Shown here piece after piece: positions 19,646-31,970 of a stretch of 64,000 nt of DNA. The stretch lies in assembly GCA_036245525.1 (NCBI GenBank), contig BTPG01000005.1, positions 116,854,619 to 116,918,618 on the forward strand, written 5' to 3'. The notes beneath the pieces are model-generated. The model did no database searches. It saw only the letters and a program-made list of their open reading frames with translations, and was not told the origin of the DNA. Position 1 is the first letter of the stretch. The number at the start of each line of letters is the position of its first letter. Origin of the DNA: Semisulcospira habei. Taxonomy: Eukaryota > Mollusca > Gastropoda > Semisulcospiridae. The translations under genes and the position numbers were made by a program.

Positions 19646-21110
19646 AGAGCTCTATAAATCATGTAGACCTGTAAATTTTTGGCTGAGCAAATGGATCTTT
19701 TTTTATATGGCACAGCAATGAAAATTGTTCCCCTTTTAAGTTTGACCATCACGGCCATATCACAGTTTACAGTTTATACTTCTGCATACTAAAGTGAATA
19801 AGCTGAGATAAAAACATTCATTTGGAGACTGTTGCAATAACATTACACACTGCACACAAAAAACAACACTGTAAGTGTAAGCAACAACAACAACACAACT
19901 GTGTAAAATTGTATTAACAAAAATACCCGGATAGATGAGTGACTATTTCAGTCCAACTAAGGTTGACGTAGGCCAAATCAAGTCTCAGTTAAAATATTTT
20001 GTTGATGTTTCCTTAGCAGACGTGGGAATTAACTATAACTAATGAACACGCAAACTATACATCTATAGTTCACATCTTCACTCTGAGTCTGAAGTACTCT
20101 TCCGTGGTAAAGAACAATATTGTCAGGACATGTGCAGCATATTGTTCTCACTGATAAAGCATAACGGTGCCAATACACTTCGTGAAAGGTCTCACTAGTG
20201 AGGGGACTACCTTGACTACACATTACTTGTTACCGTTCTAGGAATAATATAACCAATGAACTCAGTATCATCGTAATCACGATGTTAACTCTTGTCAGTT
20301 GCGCGTTTGGAATTAGTATGCTATCAATAAAGATGAAAAATAAAATAAAACCCGATCTGAAACGTTACCAAACATAACTCTTAAACGTTGGACTTAGTTC
20401 TCACGGCTGAAACGTGAAGATGCTGCATGCACCGCCGGTACCATGAAAAAAAGAAGGGGGGTCCATTTTTTTAAAAACGCACAGTTCTGTCGTCGTTTAC
20501 CCATTCACTGCATAACTACTGTTATTCTTCAACGGACTTTCTAAAACAATTGACCCATACCACATCGTTTCATGGGAACATCTTTGCGCCTGACTGCACA
20601 TCGCATTCCGCTGCTTCCCTCCTCCTTCGTTTCCACATCACCGAAATTTTGCCCCGAGGGAAGTAACCACATTACGTACTTTTATAATGACGAATTATCT
20701 CCCGTGTAAAAGGAAACTAAGCCGTAAACATGATCGCACTGGCGGTACTGACTAAAAATGACTTGAACTGGTCAGTGCAGCACTTGAAGCGGCAAATCAT
20801 GGATCAGGACCGGACTGACACCGGTGCCAGGCGGCAACCTCTCGCGGCTTGACGCAAAACCCAAATACTTACACGCGACAATGTGAAGTACGGCCAACAA
20901 ACAACCCACAGTCATTCCGCAAAGAACCCGATGACTGATGTCGGACCCGGGCCGCTACTCAATAGTAAGTCAGTAGGGAACTGATGATCACTGGCAGTGG
21001 CCGGCGGACGGCCGCCGGAGTTACTATTCCAGTTAAACTATTCCAGTTCCGCAGTTCAGCCAAGATGGCCGGAATCTCTGCGCCATGACCGGCTCTTGAT
21101 TTCAAATGAT
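19646..21110. other. Sequence upstream of the FRRS1-like coding exons
   Basis: AT-rich to about 20400, then GC-richer from about 20640 to the LINE insertion. No coding exon is recognised on either strand. The GC-rich part could hold the promoter and non-coding first exon of the minus-strand FRRS1-like gene, but no core promoter element decides this. CAAGATGGCC at 21060-21069 resembles a YY1-type site. Confidence 0.3.
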
Positions 21111-21123
21111 AATATAATGAGCG

Positions 21124-22990
21124 CACTGTTCAAGAAGCAGTCGTCCTACAAATCCCACACCTCCCAGTAAAGGTTGAGTTGGACGAACCGCCCACCGCTG
21201 AAGAGACCCTCACAGCCATCCACCAGCTCAAGAGTGGCAAAGCAGCAGGCATCGATGGAATACCACCAGAGATCTGGAAACATGGAGGCACAGCACTGCA
21301 CAACAAGCTCCATGACCTCTTTCTCTGCTGCTGGGAGGAAGGAACACTACCAAAAGATCTCCGTGATGCAGTCGTTATCACCCTGTACAAGAACAAAGGC
21401 GAGAAGTCTGACTGTTCCAACTATCGGGGAATTACCCTGCTGTCCATTGCTGGGAAAATCCTTGCAAGGCTGCTCCTGAATCGGCTGGTACCTGCCATCG
21501 CTGAAGACCAACTCCCAGAGGGCCAGTGTGGCTTCAGAGCAAACAGGAGCACCACCGATATGGTCTTTGTGCTGAGACAGCTACAGGAGAAGTGCCGCGA
21601 GCAGAACAAAGGTCTGTACGTAACATTTGTCGACCTAACAAAAGCGTTCGACACTGTGAGCAGGCAAGGCATGTGGCAGATCCTGGAGCGACTTGGCTGT
21701 CCCCCAAAGTTCCTCAACATGATTGTCCAGCTACACGAGGACCAGCAAGGCCAGGTCAGACTCAACAATGACCTCTCGGAACCATTCCCTATTCTCAACG
21801 GCGTAAAGCAGGGCTGCGTGCTGGCACCGACCCTCTTCACCATCTTTTTTAGCATGATGTTGAAGCAGGCCACAGTGGACCTCGATGATGACGATGCAGT
21901 GTACATCAGGTATCGTCTCGATGGCAGCCTGTTCAACCTCAGACGACTGCAGGCCCACACGAAAACCCTAGACCAACTGATTCGTGAGCTGCTTTTTGCT
22001 GATGATGCTGCCCTCGTTGCACACACAGAGAGAGCCCTGCAGCGCATCACGTCTTGCTTCGCAGATGCTGCCCAGCTCTTTGGACTCGAGGTCAGTCTGA
22101 AAAAGACAGAGGTCCTCCATCAGCCGGCACCCAAGACAGTGTATCGCCCTCCTCACATCACCATTGGCGAGTCTGAACTAAAGTCAGTGCACCAGTTTAC
22201 TTACCTTGGCTGCATTATCACGTCGGACGCCAAGCTGGACAAGGAGCTTGACAGCAGGCTGGCAAAAGCGAACAGCGCTTTCGGGCGACTTTTCAAGCGG
22301 GTGTGGCACAATCAACAGCTGAAAACAGGCACCAAGATCAGCGTGTACAGAGCTGTGGTCCTCACCACCCTGCTGTATGGTTCCGAGTCCTGGGCCCTCT
22401 ACCGCAGCCAACTACGACTCCTCGAACGCTTCCACCAGCGCTGCCTGCGTACCATCCTGGGCATTCACTGGAGTGACTATGTCACCAACGTCGAGGTCCT
22501 TGAACAGGCTGAAACTGTGAGCATCGAGGCTTTGCTGCTGCGGACACAGCTCCGCTGGGCGGGGCATGTCTCCAGGATGGAGGATCATCGCCTACCAAAG
22601 ATCACCCTGTTCGGCGAGCTTGCTACTGGACACCGTGACAGAGGGGCACCAAAGAAGAGATACAAAGACTGTCTCAAGAAGTCACTTAGTGCCTGCCAAA
22701 TCGACCACCACCAGTGGTCTTCGCTTGCTGCGGACCGTGACACCTGGCGCTCCACCATTTACAAGGCAGCTGTCTCCTTTGAGGACTCTCACAGAGCTAG
22801 CCTTAAGGACAAGCGGCTCAGGAGAAAAAACAGAGATGCCGCAGCTCAGAACCCTGGCCATACCTTCCCCTGCAGCCACTGCGGTCGAACCTGCCTGTCT
22901 CGGATTGGCCTCCGCAGCCACGAACAAGCCTGCAGACGTCGTGGGCAACTCCTATAAAATCTTCGTTCGCGAAGTCAAGCCAAGAGAGAT
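21124..22990 (+). mobile_element. 5'-truncated non-LTR retrotransposon (RTE/Nimb-like)
   Basis: The reverse-transcriptase frame is open from about 21124, where homology-like sequence begins without a start codon, to the stop at 22957. A short 3' UTR has the hairpin CTTCGTTCGCGAAG at 22963-22976 and is followed by a G run (23007-23022). The endonuclease part is missing, as expected for 5' truncation. Exact target duplications are not evident. Confidence 0.75.
21179..22957 (+). CDS. Reverse transcriptase ORF of a non-LTR retrotransposon
   Basis: The 592-codon frame is uninterrupted. It copies element RNA into DNA at the target site. Numbering from 21179 (a TTG codon; the frame continues upstream), fingers/palm blocks begin at residue ~15 (LKSGKAAGIDGIP). 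Catalytic block A is VDLTKAFDTV (151-160), block B is GVKQGCVLAPTLF (about 208-220), and the active-site FADDA is at 273-277. The thumb region has YLGCIITSDAKLD and LLYGSESWALY. The C terminus carries a zinc knuckle CSHCGRTC...H-x3-C (about residues 566-584). No stops or frameshifts are seen, so the copy is recent. Clade assignment among RTE/Nimb/I-type elements is tentative; the RT call is firm. Confidence 0.85.
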   Translation: MDEPPTAEETLTAIHQLKSGKAAGIDGIPPEIWKHGGTALHNKLHDLFLCCWEEGTLPKDLRDAVVITLYKNKGEKSDCSNYRGITLLSIAGKILARLLLNRLVPAIAEDQLPEGQCGFRANRSTTDMVFVLRQLQEKCREQNKGLYVTFVDLTKAFDTVSRQGMWQILERLGCPPKFLNMIVQLHEDQQGQVRLNNDLSEPFPILNGVKQGCVLAPTLFTIFFSMMLKQATVDLDDDDAVYIRYRLDGSLFNLRRLQAHTKTLDQLIRELLFADDAALVAHTERALQRITSCFADAAQLFGLEVSLKKTEVLHQPAPKTVYRPPHITIGESELKSVHQFTYLGCIITSDAKLDKELDSRLAKANSAFGRLFKRVWHNQQLKTGTKISVYRAVVLTTLLYGSESWALYRSQLRLLERFHQRCLRTILGIHWSDYVTNVEVLEQAETVSIEALLLRTQLRWAGHVSRMEDHRLPKITLFGELATGHRDRGAPKKRYKDCLKKSLSACQIDHHQWSSLAADRDTWRSTIYKAAVSFEDSHRASLKDKRLRRKNRDAAAQNPGHTFPCSHCGRTCLSRIGLRSHEQACRRRGQLL

Positions 22991-23935
22991 AATGGTATGG
23001 AATTGAGGGGGGGGGGGGGGGGAGAGAGTCATTGACACACTTGACTGACCCGCAGAGGCACTGAGAATCTGACAATCGAGGTGATAAAGTGTGAAATAAA
23101 TGCATTTTGTTTTTAATTTTGACCGGCGGCCCCGACTCAAGCCGCGGCCTGCCGGGCCCGGCTCAGTCCCCTATGCACTGAAATTGTCAGTCATCGGGCC
23201 GAATTTGGTCGCAGCTGGCCCAAACCGCTAACACTGACGGATGTGCGGCGCGGGCCAGACACTTATATCTAGATGCGGCCGCAAATCAGTGGTCCGCCCG
23301 AGGACCTTTTGCTCACGGACTGAGGGCATCGATCGATGTCACTGACTAGTGACTGACGCCGGAGTCAGAATCGACTCAGGAGTAGTACAGCGGTCATGTA
23401 TAATGATACGCCCCTGTGGTCCGTAGTTCTGAAACTGATGTGTGACTGAAACTATCTGTACAAATAAGTATGCGTATGACAAAAGTCAAAGCCGCCACTG
23501 GCCTTACCTGTCAGATAGCTAGGATAATGTCTGACTGTGAGACGGTTCTTGCCGTTTGCCGCACTGCAACCCCGATGATAACATTGAATCAAGACGGCCA
23601 CCTATAATATGCGATCGGTCCAACACACACTGACTTACCCCACTCAGTCGCCGGGACCCACCCCGGACCATTCAGTCCTTCCTGACCCCCCAGCACCACC
23701 AACCACCCACACCCCATTCCTAACCCTCCGAGTAATAACAACGGTGCTCGCAGAACCGTGTCGGTCACACCACTCAGAGTGGTGACGACGACGGTTAAAA
23801 TTAGTTACTCGGATCACGATTACTGGCTTCCCCGCGCTGTGGCTTGAGTGCCGACAAACTGAATAAGGGAACGGCTAGTGTGCCCATATTATTTTGCGAA
23901 AACTAGGCCAGCATTTGGGTCAGATCAGTGTCGCA
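22991..23935. other. Non-coding GC-rich sequence
   Basis: No gene is recognised on either strand. Its composition resembles 20640-21110, so the LINE probably inserted into a single GC-rich region. Confidence 0.35.
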
Positions 23936-24168
23936 TTAACCCTTATCATTCGGAATACACCAGTGGGTGAAATAAGTTTGACTAAAATAGTTGAAGGATA
24001 GTGCCAGAATAGCTTGGCGGTTCTAGGCGCCAAGCCATAGCTATTCTGGCACTACCCTTGAACTAAAGCCACTGGCCATATATCCGTATCAGTAAGTATT
24101 ATGATGTAGCTTGCATATGACAGTGTACAAATTTCAAGCCGCCTTTTAGCCTCAGCAGTATGATTATT
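23936..24168. mobile_element. Palindromic TTAA element, core A, second subfamily
   Basis: It starts with TTAACCCTTATCATTCGGAA and shares the whole left flank (AATAAGTTTGACTAAAATAG) with 18673-18896 and 56115-56345 after orientation. The hairpin is 23988-24066. The right end has decayed to ATTAT. Confidence 0.7.
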
Positions 24169-24188
24169 CAGGGACGTAGCGGACCGCC

Positions 24189-24243
24189 CCCCCCCCCCCC
24201 CCCAAAAAAAAAAAAAAAAAAAAAAAAAGAGAGAGAGAGAGAG
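24189..24243. repeat. Poly-C / poly-A / GA low-complexity block
   Basis: About 18 C, then about 26 A, then GA units. Length is uncertain in such runs. Confidence 0.85.
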
Positions 24244-25240
24244 GAACCTGTCGTGGTGTCAAAACTTCGCAAATGTATTCATGTTTACCAAGAATGGCAA
24301 CATGTGTTTGCACCACTAGCTCAGTAGTAACAGAAAAGTGTCAAAATCGCCGGCCCAAATACGAAAGCTACTGGCCGAAGTGCATCAAGTCAACACAACA
24401 GACTTCTGCACCACTAGCTCCACCAATTAAATTTTAGCAGTGGTAAAAAGCAGAAAGAAGAAGGCCATGAGGCACAACTAGCTCAATCAAATTAAAAGCC
24501 GCACGCCGACTCCAAACGGAAACAGCCTCATGACACATTAAACGAAGCAGAACGACTTTCCCAAATAAGAAACTAACTGGCATTGGAAATATCTTATTCC
24601 TACGCGCCACACGGCGACCAATACAAAGTCCCCTCAAGCAAAGGGGAAAAGAAAACGGGATGCCACAGAAACAGAAAAACCGTCAGATTGTCATAAGGGT
24701 ATACGGCTGGTCACATCAAGGCATCAGTCATAGTGTGGGCGATGTACACTGAGACACCTTTTTACCAAAGAAAGATCATGCATGCATGAGGCTCGATTGA
24801 ACCATGTTAATGGTACTTCAGTCACGTCCACAAGTCTAAAACTGACTCAACTTGATTCGTGTTGCCAACAACTTTGTGGCTTCTGCAGCACGCAGGCAAA
24901 CAGTTTTTGGGACATTTTCTGAGCTGGATGTGTCAAGAACCAATGTGCTTCAAAAATCCCGTGCAACACAAACGTCTGCTGTCAAAGTTGACCAGGAGAT
25001 GCAAAGCTATTGTGATGAACATTTCTTCGTGGATTATAATTACCTCTTCTTTAATTTTGTTTCGCAAGTCTCATCACTACAACAAACGATCTTCAACTCT
25101 GACATGTTGTGATCTTCTAACTACAGAAAGGCGAGTTTGTTTACTAATTGATTGGTTTACCCATGACCACTTGAAGGATTTAAACAATTGTGACATTTCC
25201 CAATTCTTGATTCCAAGCCAGCATATCATAGATAAGTCTG
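24244..25240. other. Sequence with no recognised gene
   Basis: The largest plus frame (24859-25251, 130 codons) has no family I recognise and no clear codon signature. No repeat copies are seen elsewhere in the window. Confidence 0.35.
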
Positions 25241-25242
25241 TC

Positions 25243-25702
25243 TTTGGATAATAATAATAATAATAATTACGGTATTTATAATGCGCTTATCTTATAATAA
25301 TTATAACTCTAAGCGCGCACTCACAACTCGCGCACGCTTTAAACAACGACTCACGAACCACAAATAGTGAAATACATTACGACAGTCTGCTTAGGGTGGG
25401 GAGTGTGGTGGTATAGTGCTAGAACTGTTGAAAGAGGTGAGTTTTGAGGGCGGACTGGATGGAGGAGAGAGAGTGTTTCTGACGGAGAGAGAGTGGGAGA
25501 GTGTTCCAGATGGATGGACCATATACTGAGAAGGAGCGGGGGCCGAAAGTGTTGAGTTTGGTGCGGGGGATGTGGAGGCGGAGAGGGTCGGGGGCGGAGC
25601 GGAGGGAGCGGGGAGGAGTGTAGTGGTGAAGTAAGTTTGAGAGATAGGCGGGAGCGCAGTTGTTCAGGGATTTGTAGCAGAGAGACAGAATCTTGTATTG
25701 GA
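25243..25702 (-). mobile_element. L2/CR1-group LINE 3' fragment
   Basis: It has the same 3' end as 13309-14046 (AATAATTACGGTATTTATAA with GCGCTTATC), with an AAT tail at 25243-25262. It covers only the last part of the RT protein and the 3' UTR. 5' truncated. Confidence 0.8.
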
Positions 25703-26009
25703 TGTGAATGTTGTTTCTTTAAATTAGAGTTAACATTTTAGAATCAATAATTAAGCTTCTGGTAGCCATCGTCCCTCAAATAGCTTTAAAACTTTCCGAA
25801 TCAGTTTTTCTGGTAACCGCCGGACTACTTTTCTCATGCCCTAAGGCTTTCGCCCTCCGGCTCTGAGTACCCCGATGTGAGGAGACACGGAGGAGACTGG
25901 TATGCTTGTAAACAGCAAGACGGAGGCATAGAAACCGGCCGCGCTTTTCTCAGTCAGATGAAAGTTTCGGCTGCAGGCGCTTATATAGTGGAACAATTGA
26001 ACAGCTCAG

Positions 26010-26150
26010 TCAACTCATTTCGCCATAACGCAATACACCAGGAGATGGATCGACCATGATAATTCAAGTCGATGATCCACCTCCTGCAAGTGGTACATAT
26101 AATAGTCGTTAGGTGCCGCCTCCACGGTGAACATTACTTTGGGAAATGAA
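26010..26150. mobile_element. Core A element with collapsed palindrome
   Basis: The left end TCAACTCATTTCGCC and the flank CAGGAGATGGATCGACCATG are followed directly by TCGATGATCCACCTCCTGCA, so most of the palindrome is gone. The right flank (GTCGTTAGGTGCCGCCTCC) matches the outer part of 58255-58447 in inverted orientation. Confidence 0.6.
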
Positions 26151-26191
26151 ACCCTGTGGACGGATGAGTTCAAATGGCTCACTAACTATTA

Positions 26192-26285
26192 TTAACACAT
26201 TCGGGCTGTCAGTTGCGCATTTCAAGAGGAGATTCATAGTGTAAAAACCACCTCAGCAAAAAGTGCTGCCGACAGCCAAAGGGTG
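26192..26285. repeat. Decayed core D element
   Basis: TTAACACATTCGGGCTGTCA on the left and CTGCCGACAGCCAAAGGGTG on the right are inverted partners, with a decayed interior. Confidence 0.5.
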
Positions 26286-26640
26286 ACTTTAGATTAAACT
26301 GACGCACGAATGACGCCAGATCAGCTGAACGTGCCGCATGTAACTGGAGACTACGAGACTACTCGAACGTGCCGTCCTGAATCGGGTACACCGATTGCGT
26401 TGCACTGAGCTGAGTACGGCCAGGTCATGGCCACCCCGGCCTGAGGTCGATGCTTCTAAATAGAGGTTATACTGATCCCTAAACCATTAGTAGGTCAGTC
26501 TAGCGGCATTCCACGGACTTCAGTTAAACCTTCGTCCAGATCGTTTCAGTCACCTGCAAGAGGCGAATATTCTAATGGGGCACTGCAGCCGCTTGGGCTC
26601 ATGAGAATATATATATGGCTCAGTCTTGCCGCCAAGTTGT

Positions 26641-26955
26641 ACGAATCCGAAATAGCTTAGTCGGTTAAGCGTCGGAGCAAGAGAGCGAAGGGAATCGCCG
26701 GGTCGTGGGTTCGAGTCCCCGTCCCGGTAGCTGGACTCGCAATCCAGGGGGAAAAGAGGGGCTTGTTCCATAGCATGTCTGTTGAAAGGTCCTGGTAAAC
26801 CAAAGTGGTACAGTTGCAGTGCGCCTAAACTGATCGGGGTTCAGGTCGTACTCCGGCCGTGGGTAATAGATTTCCCTGACCCCCATAACCAGCCCGTCAG
26901 GGCCGTCCATTATCACTTCTGTGCCGTGGACGTTCAATCCCGAACTAACCAACCA
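26641..26955 (+). mobile_element. tRNA-headed SINE, full length
   Basis: A 12 bp target duplication CCGCCAAGTTGT lies at 26629-26640 and 26956-26967. The head (26647-26732) is tRNA-like, with an A-box region TAGCTTAGTCGGTTAAGCG and B box GGTTCGAGTCC. The body (26755-26930) contains CTTGTTCCATAGCATGTC, GTTGAAAGGTCCTGG and ATTATCACTTCTGTGCCGTG. The 3' end is GGACGTTCAATCCCGAACTA. The body is of the conserved Meta/V-type known from mollusc SINEs (named from general knowledge, not searched). Confidence 0.85.
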
Positions 26956-27079
26956 CCGCCAAGTTGTCTCATCGGAATAAACAATTTGAATCTTTAGTGA
27001 AGTTTCGTTTCTGAAACGTCAGTAACGCCTACCGGCGACATAACAAACCCGGCGTAAGCGACCGGAACTGAATCGCGGT

Positions 27080-27175
27080 TGATAACCATAAGCATAGACA
27101 ACACTCCAAACATTTCCATTTCCGGGCTCATGAGGATATATGCCTCTTGGAGATGTTTGGAGTGTTAACTATGCT
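27080..27175. repeat. Small inverted-repeat element with a half core B
   Basis: ACACTCCAAACAT and ATGTTTGGAGTGT are inverted. Between them lies GGGCTCATGAGGATATATGC plus CTCTTG, the right arm of core B only. A similar half (GGGCTCATGAGAATATATAT) is at 26595-26614. Confidence 0.5.
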
Positions 27176-27579
27176 CAACTGAGTTATGGCACACGATTCA
27201 GTCTATCCGCCGCGACCGCCGACTTCCGCGGCTGTGCCGGCGGGCACTCGTTCCGCGTTGGGAGTCGTTAGTTGCAAACGAAATTTCACTAAATTAACAG
27301 TATCATTGACTGTTATGAGCTGCAGCGCCGGATCAATCAGTTTTCAAAGGGGGGGGGGGTGCTCAACTTTTATTTTTTCAGGCTATTGCCGCCAGGGTCT
27401 AGTATATATCAAAACAACACAACCGAAATCTTCAGTCTGACGTTTCTGACGTTTCTAACTGGTGTTACGTACGGCACTGAAACTGACACAAGCGTTACAA
27501 CTCAATTTTAAACTTATTTATAGTTTCCTCGCGCTGGGACCATATGGCGTTGAGGCGCGTCCCCCAGTTCTAACTCAGA
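27176..27579. other. Sequence with no recognised gene
   Basis: A G run is at 27350-27359. There is no coding signal on either strand. Confidence 0.35.
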
Positions 27580-28268
27580 CTCCGAAAAGCCTAATCATTT
27601 TGATTCGATGGAATGTGAGCGCGCGCTCTTCTCGGTTTCGGTCCCCTTTTTTCAGCCGAGCGGTTTGTTTATAATTGCTGTCATCGCGTCTAATACACTA
27701 TGGAAGGCAGTCACTGAATCAGCTCGCGCAGCTTCTTGTATGCAAGGACCAGCATAATGATAGAGGCAGGCAAGAGTCAGGATTCTCATGAGCTTTCGTA
27801 TCTGCGGGCGCCATGAGGATCTATGTTTATTCCAGACAGGAGGTGTTTATCATTGAGTGTATCTCGGACAGTGTGATAGTGGTCCTTTCTACAGATGAGA
27901 AAAGGCATAGATCCTCAAGGGTCCGCCACGCAAGTTACAGGACCGTGACCCATGAGAATCTTTGCCTAAGTTTTGCTTTTTCAGTTCACACAATTTTAAT
28001 TTCCAGGCTGAGTGGGGGAAAGGGAGAGAGATGCGCTATTGTGCTTTGCAGTGAGTTTCAGCCGTTTCTTTTGTTTTTCAGTAATCGTACATCAATGACC
28101 ATATTATAAATAAACACACTCCCCCCCCCCCCCTACTCTTTTGTTCTGGTAAAGACAGTCGGGTTCACTACGGAATATACTTGAATCTGCTGAGGCACAT
28201 ATAATTCAGAAAACTCAGAAATTTAAAAAAGCCAGGTTACAAATTTAAAATACATACTGACACAGTTC
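27580..28268. repeat. First unit of a ~690 bp tandem duplication
   Basis: From AAAAGCCTAATCATTTT to the CAGGTTACAAATTTAAAATA block, this unit is repeated at 28271-28390 plus 30548-31103. It contains degenerate core B-like arms (CATGAGGATCTATG at 27810-27825, GGCATAGATCCTCA at 27905-27918). Confidence 0.75.
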
Positions 28269-28683
28269 TCCAAAAAGCCTAATCATTTTCATTCGATGGG
28301 AAAATGTGAGCTCTATCTATTCTGTTTCTGTCCCCTTTTTTTCAGCCGAGCGGTTTGTTTATAATTGCTGTCAACGCGTCTATTACACTATTTTACTACT
28401 CACTAACCAGATAGGTGAGGTTAGCGCTGGTTGATATGTACATTTCCCTTGGGGACTTTCTCAGCACTGGCCGAACGTTTAGTTGGATCCATATCCCTTC
28501 CCTGTCGGGCACCCGGTCTCCGGCTCCCGGAGTGTTACGCGGTTTTAGGGCGGGGCGATCGTGTGCATCCCTTGGGATGTATGTGGTCGTCTTGTTGCGT
28601 GCCTGTGTGTTTTTCTGTGTGCTGGTGGGTGCCTGTTGGGTGGGGCTGGTGGCTCTAGCTGGTTGTCTTCCGCCCCAACCCCA

Positions 28684-29126
<443 letters not shown>

Positions 29127-29202
<76 letters not shown>
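29127..29202. repeat. (CT)n microsatellite
   Basis: About 38 CT units between the CAAT tail of copy 4 and the start of copy 5. Confidence 0.95.
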
Positions 29203-29206
<4 letters not shown>

Positions 29207-29597
29207 CACCCAGGTCTGCCTTGGGGGACTTGGGTGGGGTTAGGTATTTTTTAGTTCCCAGGGTCACCCTGGTCAGCCCCACAGGGTGGGTTTTTCTCTC
29301 TATTCTGGGGCATGTGTTTCTGTCTACCCTTTGTCCATTCACCTGTATTTGCCTTTTTAAAACTCTCCCTACTGTCTGCACTGCCTGTAGCTCTTGATGT
29401 TGGATGTGTGTTGCTAAATGGTCTTAGCTTTATTTAGGCCCCATGTTGTAGGTTTATTTAACGTATTTGACCGGCTGGCGACATACATTCAATTTTCTGT
29501 TTAGTTTTTTTTCACAAGCAGTGCAGGCACGTCCTGAGAAAGCCTTGTTGCTGTCGGGACGTTAAGCAATGTACAATCAATCAATCAATCAATCAAT
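29203..29597 (+). mobile_element. CAAT-tailed retroposon, copy 5
   Basis: This is a near full-length copy in plus orientation, beginning ACCCCACCCAGGTCTGCC right after a CT run. It ends in about five CAAT units that pass into another CT run. Copies 4 and 5 are thus in tandem, separated only by microsatellite. Confidence 0.82.
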
Positions 29598-29805
29598 CTC
29601 TCTCTCTCTCTCTCTTTCTCCCTCTTTATCTCCCCCCCCCCCCTCCCCTACCCGCTTTAACACTTCTCTCTAGCCATCTTTCTCTCTTTATGCATTTTCC
29701 TTTTCCCTTCTTCCCCTTCCTCCTTTCCCCCCCCCCCTCCCCCCCCCCCCCTCCCCCCCCCCCCGCCCCCTTCTCTCTCTCTCTCTCTCCCCCCCCCCCC
29801 TTATT
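29598..29805. repeat. CT run and C-rich low-complexity block
   Basis: It starts at the CAAT tail of copy 5 and passes into polypyrimidine with long C runs. Confidence 0.9.
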
Positions 29806-30078
29806 TTTGAGTTACCCTTGAAGACGGTTTCACAACTACCTACTCTCCACTTATACCAATATTCTCTTACTGAATTTGATTATTTGCTTTGTTTTAATGA
29901 CTTATTACTTGTTGTGTACCGTGCTAAATGCTGGATTTTTTCCCGGGGTCCTCCCGTTTTTCCCCGAGGTAGTCCTCAACTTGAAGGTGATATAAAGTTT
30001 GCCTTCGGTTTGGTGTTTAGCAGGTTTTGTGTATTAGACACTCAGCCTACTTCGTGCCCAAGGGTACTCCCCGTTCGT

Positions 30079-30221
<143 letters not shown>

Positions 30222-31374
30222 GGCCTCATTTACACGCCTTTTCTTTTGCTCGCTCCTGCACGTGCTTGCACACACTCTTGTTTCTCGTGTTCAGGTTCTT
30301 TCCGAGTCTCTCTCTTACGATTTTTCGTTGACGTCATTTTTACTCTTTCCGCACTTTTGTTCTTCCTTTTCTTTTATTTTACGTCACCTCCTTCAGTTGC
30401 CACATTCCTTCTGCCAATGAAGATAAGTAGCGGCTAATCTCTCTGTTTGTTTGTTTGTCTATTTTGACAAAGGGTATTTACCCGAAATATTAATAAATTG
30501 TGTTGTACCCGTCTTTTCTAAGCGTGTTTCTTGCTCCGTTGGGTACTTCTATTACACTATGGAAGGCAGTCAGTGAATCAGCTCGCGTAGCTTCTTGTAT
30601 GTAAGGACCAGCGTAATGATAGAGCCAGGCAAGAGGCATGATTCTCATTAGTTTTCGCATCTGCGGGCGCCATGAGGATCTATGTTTATTCCAGACTGAC
30701 AGAAGGTGCGTATCAGTGCGTGTATCTAATTCAGTGTGATAGTGGCCCTTTCTACTGATGAGAAAAGGCATAGATCCTCAGAAGTCCGTCATGCAAGTTA
30801 CAGGATCGTGACTCATGAGAATCTGTGCCAAAGTTTTGCTTTTTCAGTTCACACAATTTTAATTTCCAGGCTGAGTGGGAGAGGGTGAAGGGAGATGCGC
30901 TTATTGTGGTTTGCAGTGAGTTGCAGTGAGTTTCAGCCGTTTCTTTTGTTTTTCAGTACCCGTACATCAATGACCATATAAATGAACACACTTTCACGCC
31001 CTCTATCGTTCTGTTAAAGACAGATTCGGGTTCACTACGGAATATACTGCTGAGGCACATTATTATACGGGCAGAAATTTAAAAGCCAGGTTACAAATTA
31101 AAATATATACTAAAATGGGCTTGGATAGGGCTATTATTTGGTTGAGGGCTGGGGACAGTACAAAGCTTTAGCCAGCCTTGAAGGCCGCTTTCATCGGAAC
31201 TGCCGTCAGATGGTATATGTTCCGTCTGATGTGCACAGAGACAAATGAACCTATCAAGAAACATTTATTCCACCGTTGCCGCATACTTTCACGAGGATAA
31301 ATATATTCTTGTTTTTACATCAGACGGATGGTATTCACTGCCTAGCAATGTTCGCCCATAACCAAAGACGGCTC

Positions 31375-31453
31375 CCCAAGAGGCATAGATCTTCATGAGT
31401 TCCGCGCAGAGTGCGGGGGCTTGTGAGAAGCTACATGTACTATATGTATCTTG
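31375..31453. repeat. Decayed core B palindrome
   Basis: CAAGAGGCATAGATCTTCAT against a decayed right arm; GCGCAGAGTGCGGGGGC marks the centre. Confidence 0.5.
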
Positions 31454-31970
31454 GTGGCTAGTGTTGCCTCTATGCTGCTATGTTTACGCAGCCGGAATGA
31501 AATCGCGACCACCGAGCCCAAAACAAAACACCCATGGCTGTCAACACGTGCGATTCGACGACCGTCCCGGCACTGCGGCGTAGAATAGCGCGATGCTCAT
31601 GCTCCCTTTAGGTTCACGGCAGTGCAAACTCGAGTTTGGAGACTAACTGTCCCCTGGGTGGTGGATAGGGGGTCCCTCGCGAGAGGGGTGCACCGAATGA
31701 AATAAGGTGCCGTGAACCAACATAGTCTAAGGGAAGGTGACCCAGACAGAAAACCCCTGGTCCTCCTAGTAAGGGGGTTGGGCGTGGGGGTAGCTTCTCC
31801 ACCCTGCAAATAAGGAAATAGCTACAAAAACGCCGACGAAAAGACAAACAGCAATTCCTTTCCTGGAGGAGGAAGGTTCTTCTACCAGAAGATTTATGAC
31901 GTCCTGTGGTGAAAGCCGGAAGTCTTCGGAAGCCACAGGACCGAGCCGCCTCTCTCTATCCAGGGACACA

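Noticed and set aside
21059..21090. A short coding start (ATGGCCGGAATC) with a YY1-like context
   Set aside because: The frame ends after seven codons at TGA and no splice donor follows; not enough to call a gene or promoter.
24181..24243. A third MITE of the CAGGGGCGGATC group starting near TTCAGGGACGTAGCGG
   Set aside because: The end sequence differs at key positions and no right end is present; the C and A runs are low-complexity only.
26647..26732. A functional tRNA gene
   Set aside because: A and B boxes are present, but the head is joined to a SINE body inside a target duplication, and cloverleaf pairing is incomplete.
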